Source: Takakia lepidozioides
Lineage: Eukaryota > Streptophyta > Takakiopsida > Takakiales > Takakiaceae
Length of the DNA: 64,000 bases
NCBI GenBank assembly: GCA_030704615.1
Contig: CM060732.1
Coordinates: forward strand, 63,223,053-63,287,052
Direction: 5' to 3'
Part shown: positions 33,134 through 44,070 of the stretch, one piece after another
Position numbering within the stretch: the first letter of the stretch is position 1
Layout: the number at the start of each line of letters is the position of its first letter
The notes under the pieces: model-generated
What the model was told of the DNA's origin: nothing
The model's database searches: none
The model's input: only the letters and a program-made list of their open reading frames with translations
Position numbers and translations under genes: made by a program

Positions 33134-33437
33134 TTACGACGAAGTTCGCACCACCTGGGGTCCAGGATTGGCGCTCAGCACAGATTACACTGAGGCTAAA
33201 GTTGAAGAACTCGTGTTACAGCTCCGGTTGATAACTCTAAGCCCAAACACGGGAGTCTGTAACATCATGGATATCAGGTCGGAGGTCGCTCTCCCTGGAG
33301 ATAGATCACACAAGGCCGGCCCAATGAAGGATTGCAGTATACAATATGGCATAGATGTGTGAGGCAATGTGGTTATTATGTTGATCGGAAGAGAGAGTCC
33401 TGAAGAGAAAGAGAAAGATTACACTTCTTGCAGCTGC

Positions 33438-33580
33438 CTAGTAAGGCCTCTGCCCCACCCAGTTACTAGGCGGGTAGTAGTTGCAGGTCATGAAGATGCT
33501 GCCGTCACTGCATACTTTGTCTCGTACATCAAACCCTGGTAGTTCTGCGCCAGGCGATTTGAGTGTAATGCCCACAGGCT
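33438..33580 (-). pseudogene. exon-like segment captured in hAT, unassigned
   Basis: CTACAG acceptor, then 46 open codons ending in a stop: EPVGITLKSPGAELPGF, DVRDKVCSDGSIFMTCNYY, PPSNWVGQRPY. It reads like the last exon of a host protein. I do not recognise the family. It lies upstream of the ETF-QO exons on the same strand and does not match that protein. Confidence 0.35.
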
Positions 33581-33786
33581 CTGTAGTAGAAGCAAGAATT
33601 GGAGTTAAGTCAGGAGCAAATCACTGAAGTACTACACCGAGTTGTTTTAGGGTGAAGTCACCAACAAGCGAAGTCTCTGTAATGTATCCTGAAGGTCTTA
33701 AATTGAACAACACAGGTTAGCAAGAGGAGCATCGCACTACATGTCCATCGAGTCAAACTCAGATCCGAAGTGAAAGGAATCACCGA

Positions 33787-34603
33787 TTGGGGCTCCAAGC
33801 GAAAACATGTGAAATGAAACTTTCATGCTGTGAAATGTTGGGACAAAATGGGTCAGGGAGCAGCAGAATGATGGAGTTCACAAATATGAGTACCCTTGCC
33901 ACAAAAATTGTAGATGTGTTTTGTGATATGGAAGAAGCAATCCTGGTTGATATCATTTGTTCAACAGAGAATCAAACAGGCATCAATGAAGAGTGCCCAC
34001 CTCGATTACAAGCTCCTGTGCAAATCCCAAGGTCCTCTACGGGTGTGCATTTAGAACAAGACACAAATCAAGAGGACATTGAGTATCAGCCATCAAGAGT
34101 GCGACTACCCTGCGGCCTACGGATTTGATTGTGACACAGCCAAACCACTAGAGGAACTGGCAGATATGGTGTTGATTGATGAATTGACTATATCACAGTG
34201 GAGAAGCAGTCCTCAGGCCAAGGAGTCAAGGCATCATAGTGAATACCAAACGAAAAGATTTGACAAAGAAGGCAGGGTTGAGGAAAAGGTCTTTTTGCAT
34301 GATCCAACCATAAAGGGGAGTATGTCCCATGAAGAATCTAAGCAAGGACAAGGAAGCCAGGATGGCAACAGGGAGCTGGAAAATCAAACAGGGAAAGATG
34401 TTTCATGTGAGCCAAAGCTTGTGAACCCTGCTGGCTGCACAAGAGTTGATGATCATTATTCCAAGGAAGGGGACAAATGGGCAGCAATTATAGATCTGTA
34501 CCCTCCCACCAAGCTACCTGAGGGTAGTACCAAGCAACAGAGACATGCCGGAGGGATTCTCAGATTGCAAGAGCCATTTGGAAGGAGAATTGGATCAATG
34601 TAA
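33787..34603 (+). pseudogene. coding-like region in hAT, two overlapping frames, unassigned
   Basis: Frame 1 (33787-34128) contains IVDVFCDMEEAILVDIICST and frame 2 (34079-34603) contains DTAKPLEELADMVLIDELTI and a long acidic/basic tail. They overlap by 50 bp, as if one frame had been split by a single-base change near 34100. Open over about 800 bp on the strand opposite to the transposase, so possibly a second captured gene piece. No domain recognised. Confidence 0.35.
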
Positions 34604-34889
34604 TGAGCACCTGGAATAGTCGTACCATTTCCCCTCATTCACCCATTCATTCGCGGCGTCCGAAGGCTGCCAACTCTTGCCTAATCCCCAGAAAATGTTT
34701 TCTCCGTATGGCCCTCCCGAGTGCTGGAGTTGGCAATCGCCATACTCTCGTCTTTCAACGGCCCACCAGTGTGCGTAACTTGCGAGACGGTCGTCCCACT
34801 GTGGGGGCCGGATGCCAATCCGAGCTCGGGCCGCGTTCTGGGGACGTAGAGACTAGAGACGTAGAGACACTTAGGGCTACAGCCCACGG

Positions 34890-35080
34890 GTGGAACCGGA
34901 ACCGGAACCGGAACCCTAAACCCCAAACCTGGTTCCCACACATGTGGTCGTAGCTGGAACCACCGGTTCCGGTTCCCACACAATCCCCAATTTCCGGTTC
35001 CGGTTCCGGTTCTGCACAGGCGGGTCCGGTTCCGGTCCAGTTCCACGGAACCGGAACCGGCGGTTACCTGGGGCCCAGGC
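34890..35080. repeat. hAT subterminal GGTTCCGG repeats, right
   Basis: Runs of AACCGGAACCGG and GGTTCCGGTTCC in both orientations within 210 bp of the right end, mirroring the left subterminal block. Confidence 0.85.
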
Positions 35081-35099
35081 GGGTAACCACCCAACACTG

Positions 35100-35107
35100 G
35101 TCTCGAC
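35100..35107. repeat. hAT target-site duplication, right
   Basis: GTCTCGAC directly after CACTG, identical to 27824-27831. Confidence 0.95.
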
Positions 35108-35114
35108 CAATAGG

Positions 35115-35628
35115 CTAATGAGAACACTTTGCCCGGTTCTCGCTAATGTAATCAACGACTGTTGAAGCTCCAGCCATCTCCGATATATATGGCCACATTG
35201 CCTTTGTCATATCATCCCGGTCACGCAAGCCGTTTGGTGATGGCTTGAATGAGAAAGAGAAGAACCCAGTATTTTGTGGGTTTCGCAGGCCCTTTGATGG
35301 CTCATCATCTACAAGAAATATTTGCCTATGCGTAGCAAACGGTCTACCAAGGTACTTGGCAATAACACTGCGAATATCCTTCATGAGATATTTCACCCCG
35401 GGCCTGATATAATAGGTGGTATCTTTGCAATCCTCAGCAGACCATATGAAGCAAAACTTCTTCGCTATTTTGATGGGGACGAAACTCTCCAACATCCTAC
35501 AAAGAACACCTCTATCAGCGCATGACCAAATGGCCACGTGAAAATGCTTCAATGCAAGGTTTAGAAACTCCAAGACTCCAGGCCGAGGCACCACAAACGG
35601 TCTGTCAAGAACTTGAAGTGTCACATTC
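35115..35628 (-). CDS. FCP1-like (NIF/CTD phosphatase-like) domain protein, last exon
   Basis: Exon from a TTCAG acceptor (starts at 35628, incoming phase 2) to a TAG stop at 35117-35115, about 170 aa. Seen: LDRPFVVPRPGVLEFLNLAL, HVAIWSCADRG, FCFIWSAEDCKDT, YLMKDIRSVIAKYL and IFLVDDEPSKGLRNPQNTGF. Known: this succession is typical of plant FCP1/NIF-type HAD phosphatases, in which the IWS and DD(S/E)P motifs are conserved. The catalytic DLDG/DLNG motif should be in an upstream exon that I could not find between here and 37.5 kb, so the gene may be partial or broken. The hAT element lies immediately downstream of the stop. Function (protein phosphatase or a Tim50-like role) is inferred from the family. 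Confidence 0.75.
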
Positions 35629-37549
35629 CTGAAGGGTGAAAGCATGCTAATGTGTACCACTGACACTCCTGAAAATGACTAAATTTTGACTGCTGGCGTG
35701 TTACACCGCGGTGTCTGGACATGACATGTTGCGATGAAAACGTGATGAAATTGACAGATGATACTAGGCACCTCAACCCCATCCATCGGATGCTCGTACA
35801 CCCTTTTGTACACCTCCAATTTTGGTCGTACACCGCTAATTTTGAGTTTACGATATTAACTTGACTTCCGTTTGTCACCATTTGTTTCCCCTCATCGCAT
35901 CCAAGCCGGGTTTGGTGTGTTTGATGCATACTTCAGTGCTGCAGATGCTCATATAATTTTTAGGAGTTTATTTGATATATTTTTAATTTTAAAACAATTT
36001 ATAATGAATTATATACTATTTGTAAGAACTCATTTTGGCCTCAAATTCAAAATTGGAGGACCTTGTAGCCATTTCAAGGACATGGCCTTCTTATTTCTCA
36101 GTAGCTAAACACTTTTGGTGAAAGAATTATGTTCAAATGCAGGTCTATTGTCGCGCACCTCACTTCGGTAAGCTCCCCTTCAGGTCATAGTTGCTAGCCT
36201 GATGCGCGCGCCTAACTCCCAACCTGGCCGCCAGACCAACTTGGAGCTTCGGCTGCTCACCGGGGCATAACGGTCCCCCTTTGAACTCCCAAAGAACCCT
36301 CCACCGATTTGGAACCAGCGGGAATTCCCTTTGGTAGTTGGCAGTCCGGAACAGCTCCCCACTCTTTGGTCGCTTTCCGGCTCGCTCGCTTACTCACTAG
36401 TTTTTGGTCACCAACGGGCTTGCACCGTTCTCGGGGTTACTACTCCCTATATATACTTCTGTAGCTGTCCGCGGGGGTTTCACAACCAGCCATGCCATTT
36501 TATGGCGAACCACCACGAAAACCCTCGACTCCCGGTGATGAGTCGCGGTGAGTCTTGGCCCACTCACCACGGCCCCTATGGACCGTGATGAGTCCCAAGA
36601 CTCCCCACGACTCCCACCACGAGGTCTCCGCCCCCATGGTGAGTCCTATGCCACCCCCACTAAGTCCCGCTAAGCTACCACCACCCCTTGTGGAGCCACC
36701 CCCAGCGCAACCCGGTGTGCGGGGCTCCACCTAGTGAGCGCCTCCGCCTCCTTGAGTGCCTTGGGCACTCAAGGGTGCTTCAGCCCCCCATACCTATCGC
36801 TGCCGCTGCCCCCACCACAGGGGCAGCCCCTCATGTGTCCCGACCCCCTGCCCTCAAGGCAAAGGGCCGCGACATCTACTGTCATTTTTGCATTCTTCAA
36901 TACCTTACATAAGCACATGAAAATCCCTGATAGGACCTTCACATGTTATGGGTGTGAAAATGAGTCCTAAAGGACTACAACATTTTGGGACATTTGAACC
37001 TTGTGCTATTCAAGATTCCTTTAGGACCCCTTAAATTATCAAATCACAAAAAAATATATATGGGCATGACAAGAATTTCAAAGGCTTTCCAATGATATAA
37101 TGTGTGTGTGGTTTTATACTGAACTCGATATCCTAAATTTGGATCGATTGTATCATATGTGCTGGAAAACAGTTTGTGACATCTTTTTTGGGTCCTATTA
37201 TTTTCATGGCAGAAACACTAATGTCAGTGTGTGATTACTTGCTCAAGATAACTTTGTCTCTCATCCTTTATATGCAACAGCGGGGAAGAGGAAACAGATG
37301 TTGTTAATTTTGAGTGTCAACGGACTCCTCTGTTACCTTCCACCCCCAACCGGCGGAGAACTGTTTAAAGAGAAATTTCGTTTCAGGGTCAAAGCACACT
37401 AATACACATGACCCAGAATGATTGAGTGTATGGAAGATCAACACGATTGTGCAAAAAGTGGCAAAATCCTGTACGTGTTGTGGGTTGGAATGTTTCGAGA
37501 AGAGGGTTAATATTGGGAAGAAGAGGAACGTCGACTGCCAAGTGGAGGT
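35629..37549. other. no gene recognised; GC-rich block at 36.2-36.9 kb
   Basis: Upstream region of the FCP1-like exon. From 36180 to 36880 the sequence is markedly GC-rich with recurrent GAGTC/GACTC words and a TATATATAC near 36450; it could be an old LTR or promoter but I found no matching second copy in the window. Confidence 0.35.
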
Positions 37550-38541
37550 TCAAGAAAGTACCTTGTACGGAGGGAAATTGATGAAGGTGTCGTGATGCAT
37601 CCCCGTCTGTTGAGAAAAGATGGAGTTAATTAGTGCAGAACCAAACGAACAGAAAAGAGAAGAAAGTGGAGAAATGATATCGAATACTACCGATGTCGTC
37701 TTATTGGAAAGTCTCGTTGGCGGACTTGGGATCCCGACGGACGTGTTTTGACGAGACCCCGATATGTCCGAGGTATTCTTTTTCTTCCTCGAGTCTGCTT
37801 TGTCTCTGAAGACAGACTTCTCTCCGGTGGAACCGATTTGTAAAAGAGATGGAAATGGTTTGGGGGCTCTATTCCGCTTCCTCGATGCAAAACATTGCGC
37901 CAACACTGCAGGGTCGGGAAGCCCAGAAGTTGCAATTGTTTCGTCCATGTCCTCGTCCAAAGGATTGCGGAGAAGGGGCGGAATGGAAATTGTCCCTTGA
38001 GCACTCCATATCCTGAATGGAATTCACACGTAACGAAGGGATTACCTCGCAACAGAATTCCAATGAAGACGTCGTTTGACAGAAATGTCATAATTCGCAG
38101 ATTTTCTGGCCTGGAATAAAACAAGAACATCAAACCCAGTACTAAGAAAAACAAAATGACGAGTAAAAATTCAGATATAAGTAATTTTACCTGACTCCTC
38201 CTGATTTGGGCTGTCCAACCCTCGTGCTGGGGAGAGAAGGAGGGAAGAAAGGCAACAGTGTGTTGTGGAGCCACAACCTCAGCCGCATCCTCAATGGCTA
38301 ACATTCTCGAGGTAGATTTCAAACACTTGACACTTAACATGGAGGGTGAGGATTGTAGAGTGAGGTCCACGAAATCCCCTTCACATTTGTCAGGATGGCT
38401 TCCACCTTCGACATTCAATCCTAAACAATCTTGCGATGGAACATTCTTTTCAGGAATTGACTGAAGAAGAGGGTCGTGCAATTGTATCGAAGTGTCTGGA
38501 TGATGCTTCACCGTCGATGACAGAAATCTCAACAGTAGTGT
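37550..38541 (-). CDS. unrecognised spliced gene (partial)
   Basis: Three phase-consistent exons. Exon A ends at 38191 (donor CAG|GTAAAA) and contains FVDLTLQSSPSMLSVKCLKS and EGWTAQIRRSQ. Exon B is 38110-38046 (TTCCAG acceptor, GAG|GTAATC donor): ARKSANYDISVKRRLHWNSV. Exon C starts at 38012 (ATTCAG) with IWSAQGTISIPPLLRNPLDE and SGLPDPAVLAQCFASRKRNR, then a Lys/Ser-rich part, open to a stop at 37550. The product is acidic then basic, with no signal peptide or membrane helix; SRKRNR and SRKKK could be nuclear signals. I do not recognise the family. Exon A's upstream limit is uncertain (open from about 38541), and exon C may splice near 37690 instead of ending at 37550. Confidence 0.5.
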
Positions 38542-38674
38542 GAATGTTGTCCCTCTGTCGACGAATTTCTGATATGGAGGATTTCAATGGAGGTCCCAAC
38601 GAGAAGTTGGCATCGGCAACATCTCCATGAACCTGTCCAAACAAACTTATATGGTCATTGTACAGACAAATGAT

Positions 38675-38698
38675 AACCTCCACTGCACAGTGGAGGTT
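38675..38698. repeat. 24-bp palindrome
   Basis: Arms AACCTCCACTG and CAGTGGAGGTT separated by CA. A perfect 11-bp inverted repeat upstream of the minus-strand gene at 37.5-38.5 kb. Confidence 0.8.
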
Positions 38699-39309
38699 GT
38701 CGGATTTGAAAAAGCCCCCGCGACAAGATTTGGGAAGTCTGTGCAGACTTCCCACATTGACAGGGAATGGAACATGATGAACGACGCAAGGAGGTGGTGT
38801 TTTGGGCTACCTGTGGCTGCTGCTTGTCGCCTGTCAGGAGCGGGAGGGCATTCATGCAGGTCCACTTCCTCTTCACAAAATGAAACGGCGCATTGCTCGC
38901 TATCCGTCGAAGGTCCATCTCCGTCTTGCCGTCACCCTTGCAGAAAATGAGGAGTCGCCCACATCATCCGTGATTGCATTTAGCTCCATATTCCTAGACG
39001 GAAATATTTGTTCAACTGCGTCCACATCTCACGATATAAATAAAATTGTCCGACCAACCTTTGCTGACGGTCGCATGATTGACAATATAAATCATAATAT
39101 ATGAATTTTACAGATAATTAATGAAGTCCACGTAATGAGGCCACATCGGTTGTCACGTCGGTTCTCATAGTAAATAGTCAATATTAAAATAAAAAAAATA
39201 AACATATTTATGTACAGTAACGTCAGTTTATGACGTGACGTGACGCACGTCCGTCGCTGACATCGGACGTGACGATGACGCGTCAACGCCACGTCACGTC
39301 CAAATTTGC

Positions 39310-40892
39310 AACTAGGAAGACATCTTGCCCATTGCAGTACGTAGGTCATTGACTCCCAAGGTTTGCGAGACAGTCTATAGACTGGGAGCATTGTTCCGGT
39401 GGATTTGCTCTAAAGAGCTGGAGGAAGCGGACTTTCCACACATGAAAAAGGAGGCGGCGGTGGTCATGTGTATGTTGGAGATGCACCTTCCTTCTTTGAC
39501 ATCCAAATGCACTTGGTAGTGCACTTAGTAGAAGAGGCTTCAATTGCCGGCCCCGTTCATTCTCGGTGGATGTACTACCTTGAGCGATACATGAAGACTT
39601 TGAAAGCACATGTAAGACAAATGGCACACCCGGAGGGTAGCATGGCAGAGGGGTATACATTGCAAGAGGTTATGTTCTACTACATGGAGTAATTGGCAAG
39701 GGTGGATAATGAAGCCCCTCCGATGTGGAAGGAAGATGAGGATGTACGAACCAAAGACATCGTTTTGCCCAAAAATTCAAAGAGGGTAAAATTACCCATC
39801 ATAGTGATTAACCAAACGCATGAGTTCATACTGAAGAACACCATATCCATACATGAGTGGGAGGCAAGATACAATAACCTTGTTCAGCACCGACAGGAGG
39901 AGACGGTTGCGTGGAGGCGGAACCATGCAAGGGCGACTACACACACTCCGCGAGCAAGGGGTCGGCATAGGAATGTGCCTTCACAAGAATTGCCCATGGA
40001 ATTGCAGCCTCTAAGTTCATTCCGCCATTGGCTTCGGACTGAAGTAGAAAATAGCATTGTGAAAGGTGAGATGGTTTCAGATTTGATGCAAGACATTGCA
40101 AGGGGCCCCTCTCAATTTGCGACCTCATACACAACGGTTTGGGTTCATGGTCGTCATTTCCGCATTCATGCTCTTGACATGAAGCGCAAAACAACGTTTG
40201 ATTCTGGCTTGTGTGCCTCATATTGGCAAGACTCCGTGTGGGGCAGGGGAGATACACGACCTACCATGAGCATACACAACTACTTTGGAAAGTTTGAGAA
40301 CATACTTCAACTTCAGTATACAAGGCACCAGCCTCTTATCTTCAAGGCAAGGTGGTTCCAGCCACATTTTGTGGGGCCATCCGCAACAATAGTGGAAGAC
40401 GAGTGTGGTTTCATGCGCGTCAATACAGATAGGCTCGAGTCTACTCATCGTCCCTCCGAAGAGCCTTTTTCATGGCCTTCAGACATGGAGCAAGCTTTCT
40501 TCTCCGGATCAGGAAATTGGAAGGTGGTTGTGCATGCTCAGCCAAGAGGAAGACTTATCTATCATGGTCGGGGATCTACATGGGGCGAGGTAGATGCGGA
40601 GGAGGAAGAGACTAGTGATGATGACGCTGATGTTGGCCAAGGTTGGATAGAGGGGGTACAAGAGAATGATGACGCCCCGGACAATGCATCCCGGACCCTA
40701 TATGATGAGGCTCCATTAGATGCGGATGTTGGAGAAGAAGATGAAGACATGGTCATTGAAACCGAGGTGGAAGATGATTCAGATGTGCCTTTTGATGACC
40801 AAGCCATTTATGACAATGACTCTGATGAGCAAGAAGATTTGCAGCTTGATGAGGACGAAGAAGCTCCGGATGATGATGTTCAAGTTAATTAG
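39310..40892 (+). pseudogene. CACTA (En/Spm) transposase C-terminal half, copy 1
   Basis: Seen: a DUF4218-type block (YRLGALFRWICSKELEEADF, HLVVHLVEEASIAGPVHSRW, HPEGSMAEGYTLQEVMFYYM), then a DUF4216-type block (TFDSGLCASYWQDSVWG, FENILQLQYTRHQPLIFKAR), then a long Asp/Glu-rich C-terminus ending in DDDVQVN. Known: this domain order is typical of plant CACTA TNP2-type transposases. Breaks: a frame change near 39490, where the other copy has 7 more bases, and an in-frame TAA at 39690. The TNP2 core is missing, so the 5' half is lost. A similar copy lies in inverse orientation at 48-52 kb, and the similarity continues past the stop (both have TTGTACATGTACATGCAT or its complement). Confidence 0.85.
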
Positions 40893-41590
40893 ACACGTAA
40901 TCAAAGCTACATAATAATTCTCGCACAGAATTGTACCCATCCCTTCGATTGATTGTACATGTACATGCATGTAGCTTATTTCTATGATTGATTAATGAAA
41001 AATCCATGAAAAAAATCCTTTGTAGGTGTGGCGATCTAGGAATGATTCTAGTGAAGTTGTAACTCGAAAAGTGACTCTAGGATTGTTGAGTTTTTGTACG
41101 AGGGCAAGAACGTTGAAAGTTATGGTTCTTATTCTACAAGTGTTGACCAAGACTTACCCCTGGAAACCCTTCAATCGATTTGGTTACCATGATCTCGATG
41201 CAACAGAAAGAATCTTCGAAATAGGTGTGAAAGACGACAATGTTGCTCAAGCCATTGCCAAAGCAATCTACCCTCAACCCTCTAGTCCCATGGCCCTTCT
41301 TTTTTCCTTTCCTAGTGTCCCCACCCCCTCTTCCTGCCCTTTGTCTTTAACAATAAGGCCGCCCGGGTTGATCATGGTCTCCCATGCAAGATAGACCTGT
41401 TATAATTGTAGCACAGAAGGAGGACTAAAAAGATTTGCAACAATGGATCCATTCAGCTTGGCCTCTGCCATGACCTTTGCAAAGACACAGAAAAGACGAT
41501 ATTGCGATTCCTCACCGTCGCAAACTTGTTGGGGCATCGCAATGCTGTCGCAAGGCGACCCCTGGAGGTCGCAACCCCCTACATTTACAA
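40893..41590. other. CACTA 3' flank, with short GCGAC-rich block
   Basis: Downstream of the transposase copy; 41505-41575 has several GTCGCAA/GGCGACC words like the larger blocks at 42.1 and 47.3 kb. No gene. Confidence 0.45.
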
Positions 41591-43025
41591 TATCTATGAT
41601 TGCGGATTTGTCCTACGTAATGATTTTTGTTTTAGCTCTATTTTGTTTTGTGAATGCAAACCCCAGACCACTACATCCATGGAAAAAATTGGACCAAACA
41701 AAAAAACAAAAAAAAAACAAAAAAAATCCTTCACTTACTATTGCGGAATTCTCTATGGAGAGTGCATGAAGTTGAAAAGAACTCAACTTGGGAGTGCAAA
41801 TGAAGGAAGAAAATATGGTTTTCAGTCCAAATGATTTTGTTTACTCCCAAAATTTGCACACGCATTGCAAACGTTGTCATTAAGCATATGGCTTGGGAAC
41901 GGAATAAAACAAAATCATGTGCATGTGCAAAAAATCATCATCCCACCTGAGGGGATGAGGAGGAGGATGTGGCGGCGGCCGTCAAGTTTGCTGGGATCGG
42001 CACCAATGGTGGTAGAAAGAACTCTGGCCCTGTTATACAACAAGAGAGAGGAGCACTATAAAGATTGGAAAAAGGGGATCAATTGACCCTGGCCTCTGCC
42101 ATGACCTTTGCAAAGAGACACTAAATAGGGCATCTATGTGACTCCCGGACGTCGCAGACCCGTCGCATTACCACTGATGGGCGATTTCTAGCGGTCGCAA
42201 CCCCCGCGAGGAAATGACATCCTTGCGACTCCCCAACGTCGCGGCCCTGCTGGAGCGTCGCTAGGCCGTCCTAGCGACGACGGGACATCGCACTACCCCG
42301 TCGAGCTGGGCGTCCACGGGGAAATGGTGACGTTGCGACTCCTGAACGTCGATGGAATGTCGCAGTACCCTCAGCCTGGGGGTCTAGGATTGGGGATTTC
42401 TGGTATGTAATGATTTTTGTTTTACCCAAATTTGTTTTGTGAATTCAACCCTTGCACCACTACATCTGTGCAAAATATTGGACAAAAACAAAAACAAAAA
42501 AAACAAAAAAAAATCTTTGCTCACTTTTTTAGACTCTCTATGAAGAGTGCATGAAGTTGTAGAGAACTTAACTTTGGAGTACAAATGAGGGAAGAAAATA
42601 CGGTTTTGGGTCCAGATGACTTTTATTTACTCCCAATTTTTGCACGTACATTACATATGTTGTCATTAAACATATGGCTTGAAAGTGGAATTCAAAAAAA
42701 ATTATGTGCAGACGAAACACAATATTTAGTCTCCACGACACGTAGTTTCGTTGAAATCTCGAATGATCTATTGACTGAACTTGGTTCAAGCTCGTATTTG
42801 GTCCACATGTGCTTAAGTATGTTCATATCACATATGTAAAGTTGCAAATGACGAGCATCGAGAAGAAATATTCACCCCTGACGTTGTAGGCCCTGCATGA
42901 AGTTGAAGAAAACTCAACCTTGGAGAGCAAATGATGGAGGAAAATATGGTTTTGGGTCCAGATAACTTTTGTTCACTGCCAAATTTTGCACGCACATTGC
43001 ACACGCAGTCATTAAGCATGTGAGT
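41590..43025. repeat. dispersed repeat family, copies 1-3 (plus orientation)
   Basis: A module of about 350-450 bp occurs at 41590-41940 and 42385-42840, with a shorter copy at 42885-43025. Shared words include ATTTTGTTTTGTGAAT, AGAGTGCATGAAGTTG, AACTCAACTTGGGAG, TATGGTTTTGGGTCC and CATTAAGCATATGGCTTG. Further copies are at 44465-44740 (inverted) and 52590-53090. Since all lie near CACTA sequence, the module is probably a non-coding part of that element family. Confidence 0.75.
42120..42390. repeat. GTCGC/GCGAC-rich block (CACTA subterminal-like)
   Basis: Dense short repeats of GTCGCA, GCGACT and GACGTCG in both orientations over about 270 bp. Arrays of short repeats in both orientations are usual near CACTA ends, which is the basis for this reading. 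No TIR was pinned. Confidence 0.45.
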
Positions 43026-43312
43026 CATTCTCTTGTCATTCTCATTAAGTCATTCTCTCGTCTTTCTTGCATCTCTAACATGAGATACTCTAATGATAGT
43101 TTGGAACTGTTCGTAGTTGTGAGCATTGTTCAACCAACATTGTTCTTTCTTTTTGACGATCCTGGTTTAAATTAGTGCAATGTAACCAAGCAACCTCTAC
43201 ATATTGAAATGTGCGTAAATTATGGCCCTTGTTCTTCCACTGCAACAAACTCGTTCACAAAATGCTCTTCTTTCGCAGCAACCACGATCTTGAAATAAAG
43301 CCAAAGCTTTTT

Positions 43313-44070
43313 ACAAAGCAAAATCATCCGATGTTGTGCTTATCTCTACCATCCTACCTGAGCATGTGCGCGAATTTCTTGTGATGACATTCGAGGGGAG
43401 GGAGAACCCAGTTGTCTGTCTCTCTCCTTTTTTAGATTCCGAGGTGCTTTCTCAAACTCTTGGATTTTTTCGATGAGATTGTCTACCTTTCGAATTTGTC
43501 AAGGAATCGAGGATGCCACCAAAGAAGTTTAGTATGCGTCTAGTCCAAGGTTCCCTAGAAGTTATCTGATGTATCTACATGTCAACGTTGTCGCCTAACA
43601 TTGGATGCCTGCTACGACTTAGGTAATTATGTCAAACAACTTCCACAAAGGCAACGACGTGCAATTGGAGCAAGTGATGCAAATTGACACCAAGACTCTA
43701 CGCTATGTAAATCACATGGAGGTGGAAATGTTAATGAGATCTCATCCGATATACAAAGCGAAATCATCCGAGGTTGTGCTTCTCTCTACCATCCTACCTA
43801 AGCATGTGCGCGCGTTTTTCTGTGACAAAGAGTATTTGGGGCCGATTGCAATTGCGTCATTCTGTTACAAAATCTTTCGAATTCGTCAAGGAATCGAGGA
43901 TGCCACCAAAGAAGTTTAGCATGCACATAATCGGAGGTTCTCTATAAGTTATCTGATGTATCTAGATGTCAATGTTGTCTCCTGACAGTGGATGTCTGCT
44001 AGCTACGACTTAGGTGATTATGCCAAACAACTCCCATAAATGCAACGATGTGCAACTGGAGTGCAACTCA
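43313..44070. repeat. 440-bp tandem duplication
   Basis: Sequence from ACAAAGCAAAATCATCCGA at 43313 recurs from 43753 (ACAAAGCGAAATCATCCGA). Shared later blocks include TTTCGAATTCGTCAAGGAAT, GAGGATGCCACCAAAGAAGT, and ATGTATCTA-ATGTCAA. The copies differ by substitutions and indels. Confidence 0.75.
43629..43919 (+). pseudogene. short open frame in the duplicated block, unassigned
   Basis: 96 codons including HVRAFFCDKEYLGPIAIASF and RIRQGIEDATKEV. The first duplicate copy has the corresponding sequence with disrupted frame. No family recognised; may be transposon-derived. Confidence 0.25.

Larger units (their letters stand above)
27832..35099 (-). mobile_element. 7.27-kb hAT transposon carrying captured host exons
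   Basis: Ends: CAGTGTTGGGCGGTT at the left and, inverted, CAGTGTTGGGTGGTT at the right, 14 of 15 bases the same, flanked by a perfect 8-bp duplication. Both subterminal regions (about 27850-28045 and 34890-35080) are packed with GGTTCCGG-type repeats, as expected for transposase binding sites in hAT elements. Contents on the minus strand: transposase pseudogene (28.5-30.85 kb), a set of three diverged repeats (31.0-31.4 kb), ETF-QO exons (31.95-33.13 kb), another exon-like segment (33.44-33.58 kb), and on the plus strand an unassigned coding-like region (33.8-34.6 kb). The intact ends and exact target duplication suggest a fairly recent insertion, while the transposase is broken, so movement would have needed enzyme from another copy or the damage came later. 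Confidence 0.93.

Noticed and set aside
36180-36900. GC-rich block as an LTR
   Set aside because: No second copy, primer-binding site or TG...CA ends with target duplication could be found in the window.
37687-38532. Single 281-codon minus-strand frame as one exon
   Set aside because: The middle reads as a hydrophobic stretch that is better explained as an intron with GTAAAA and TTCCAG borders; splicing gives phase-consistent exons.
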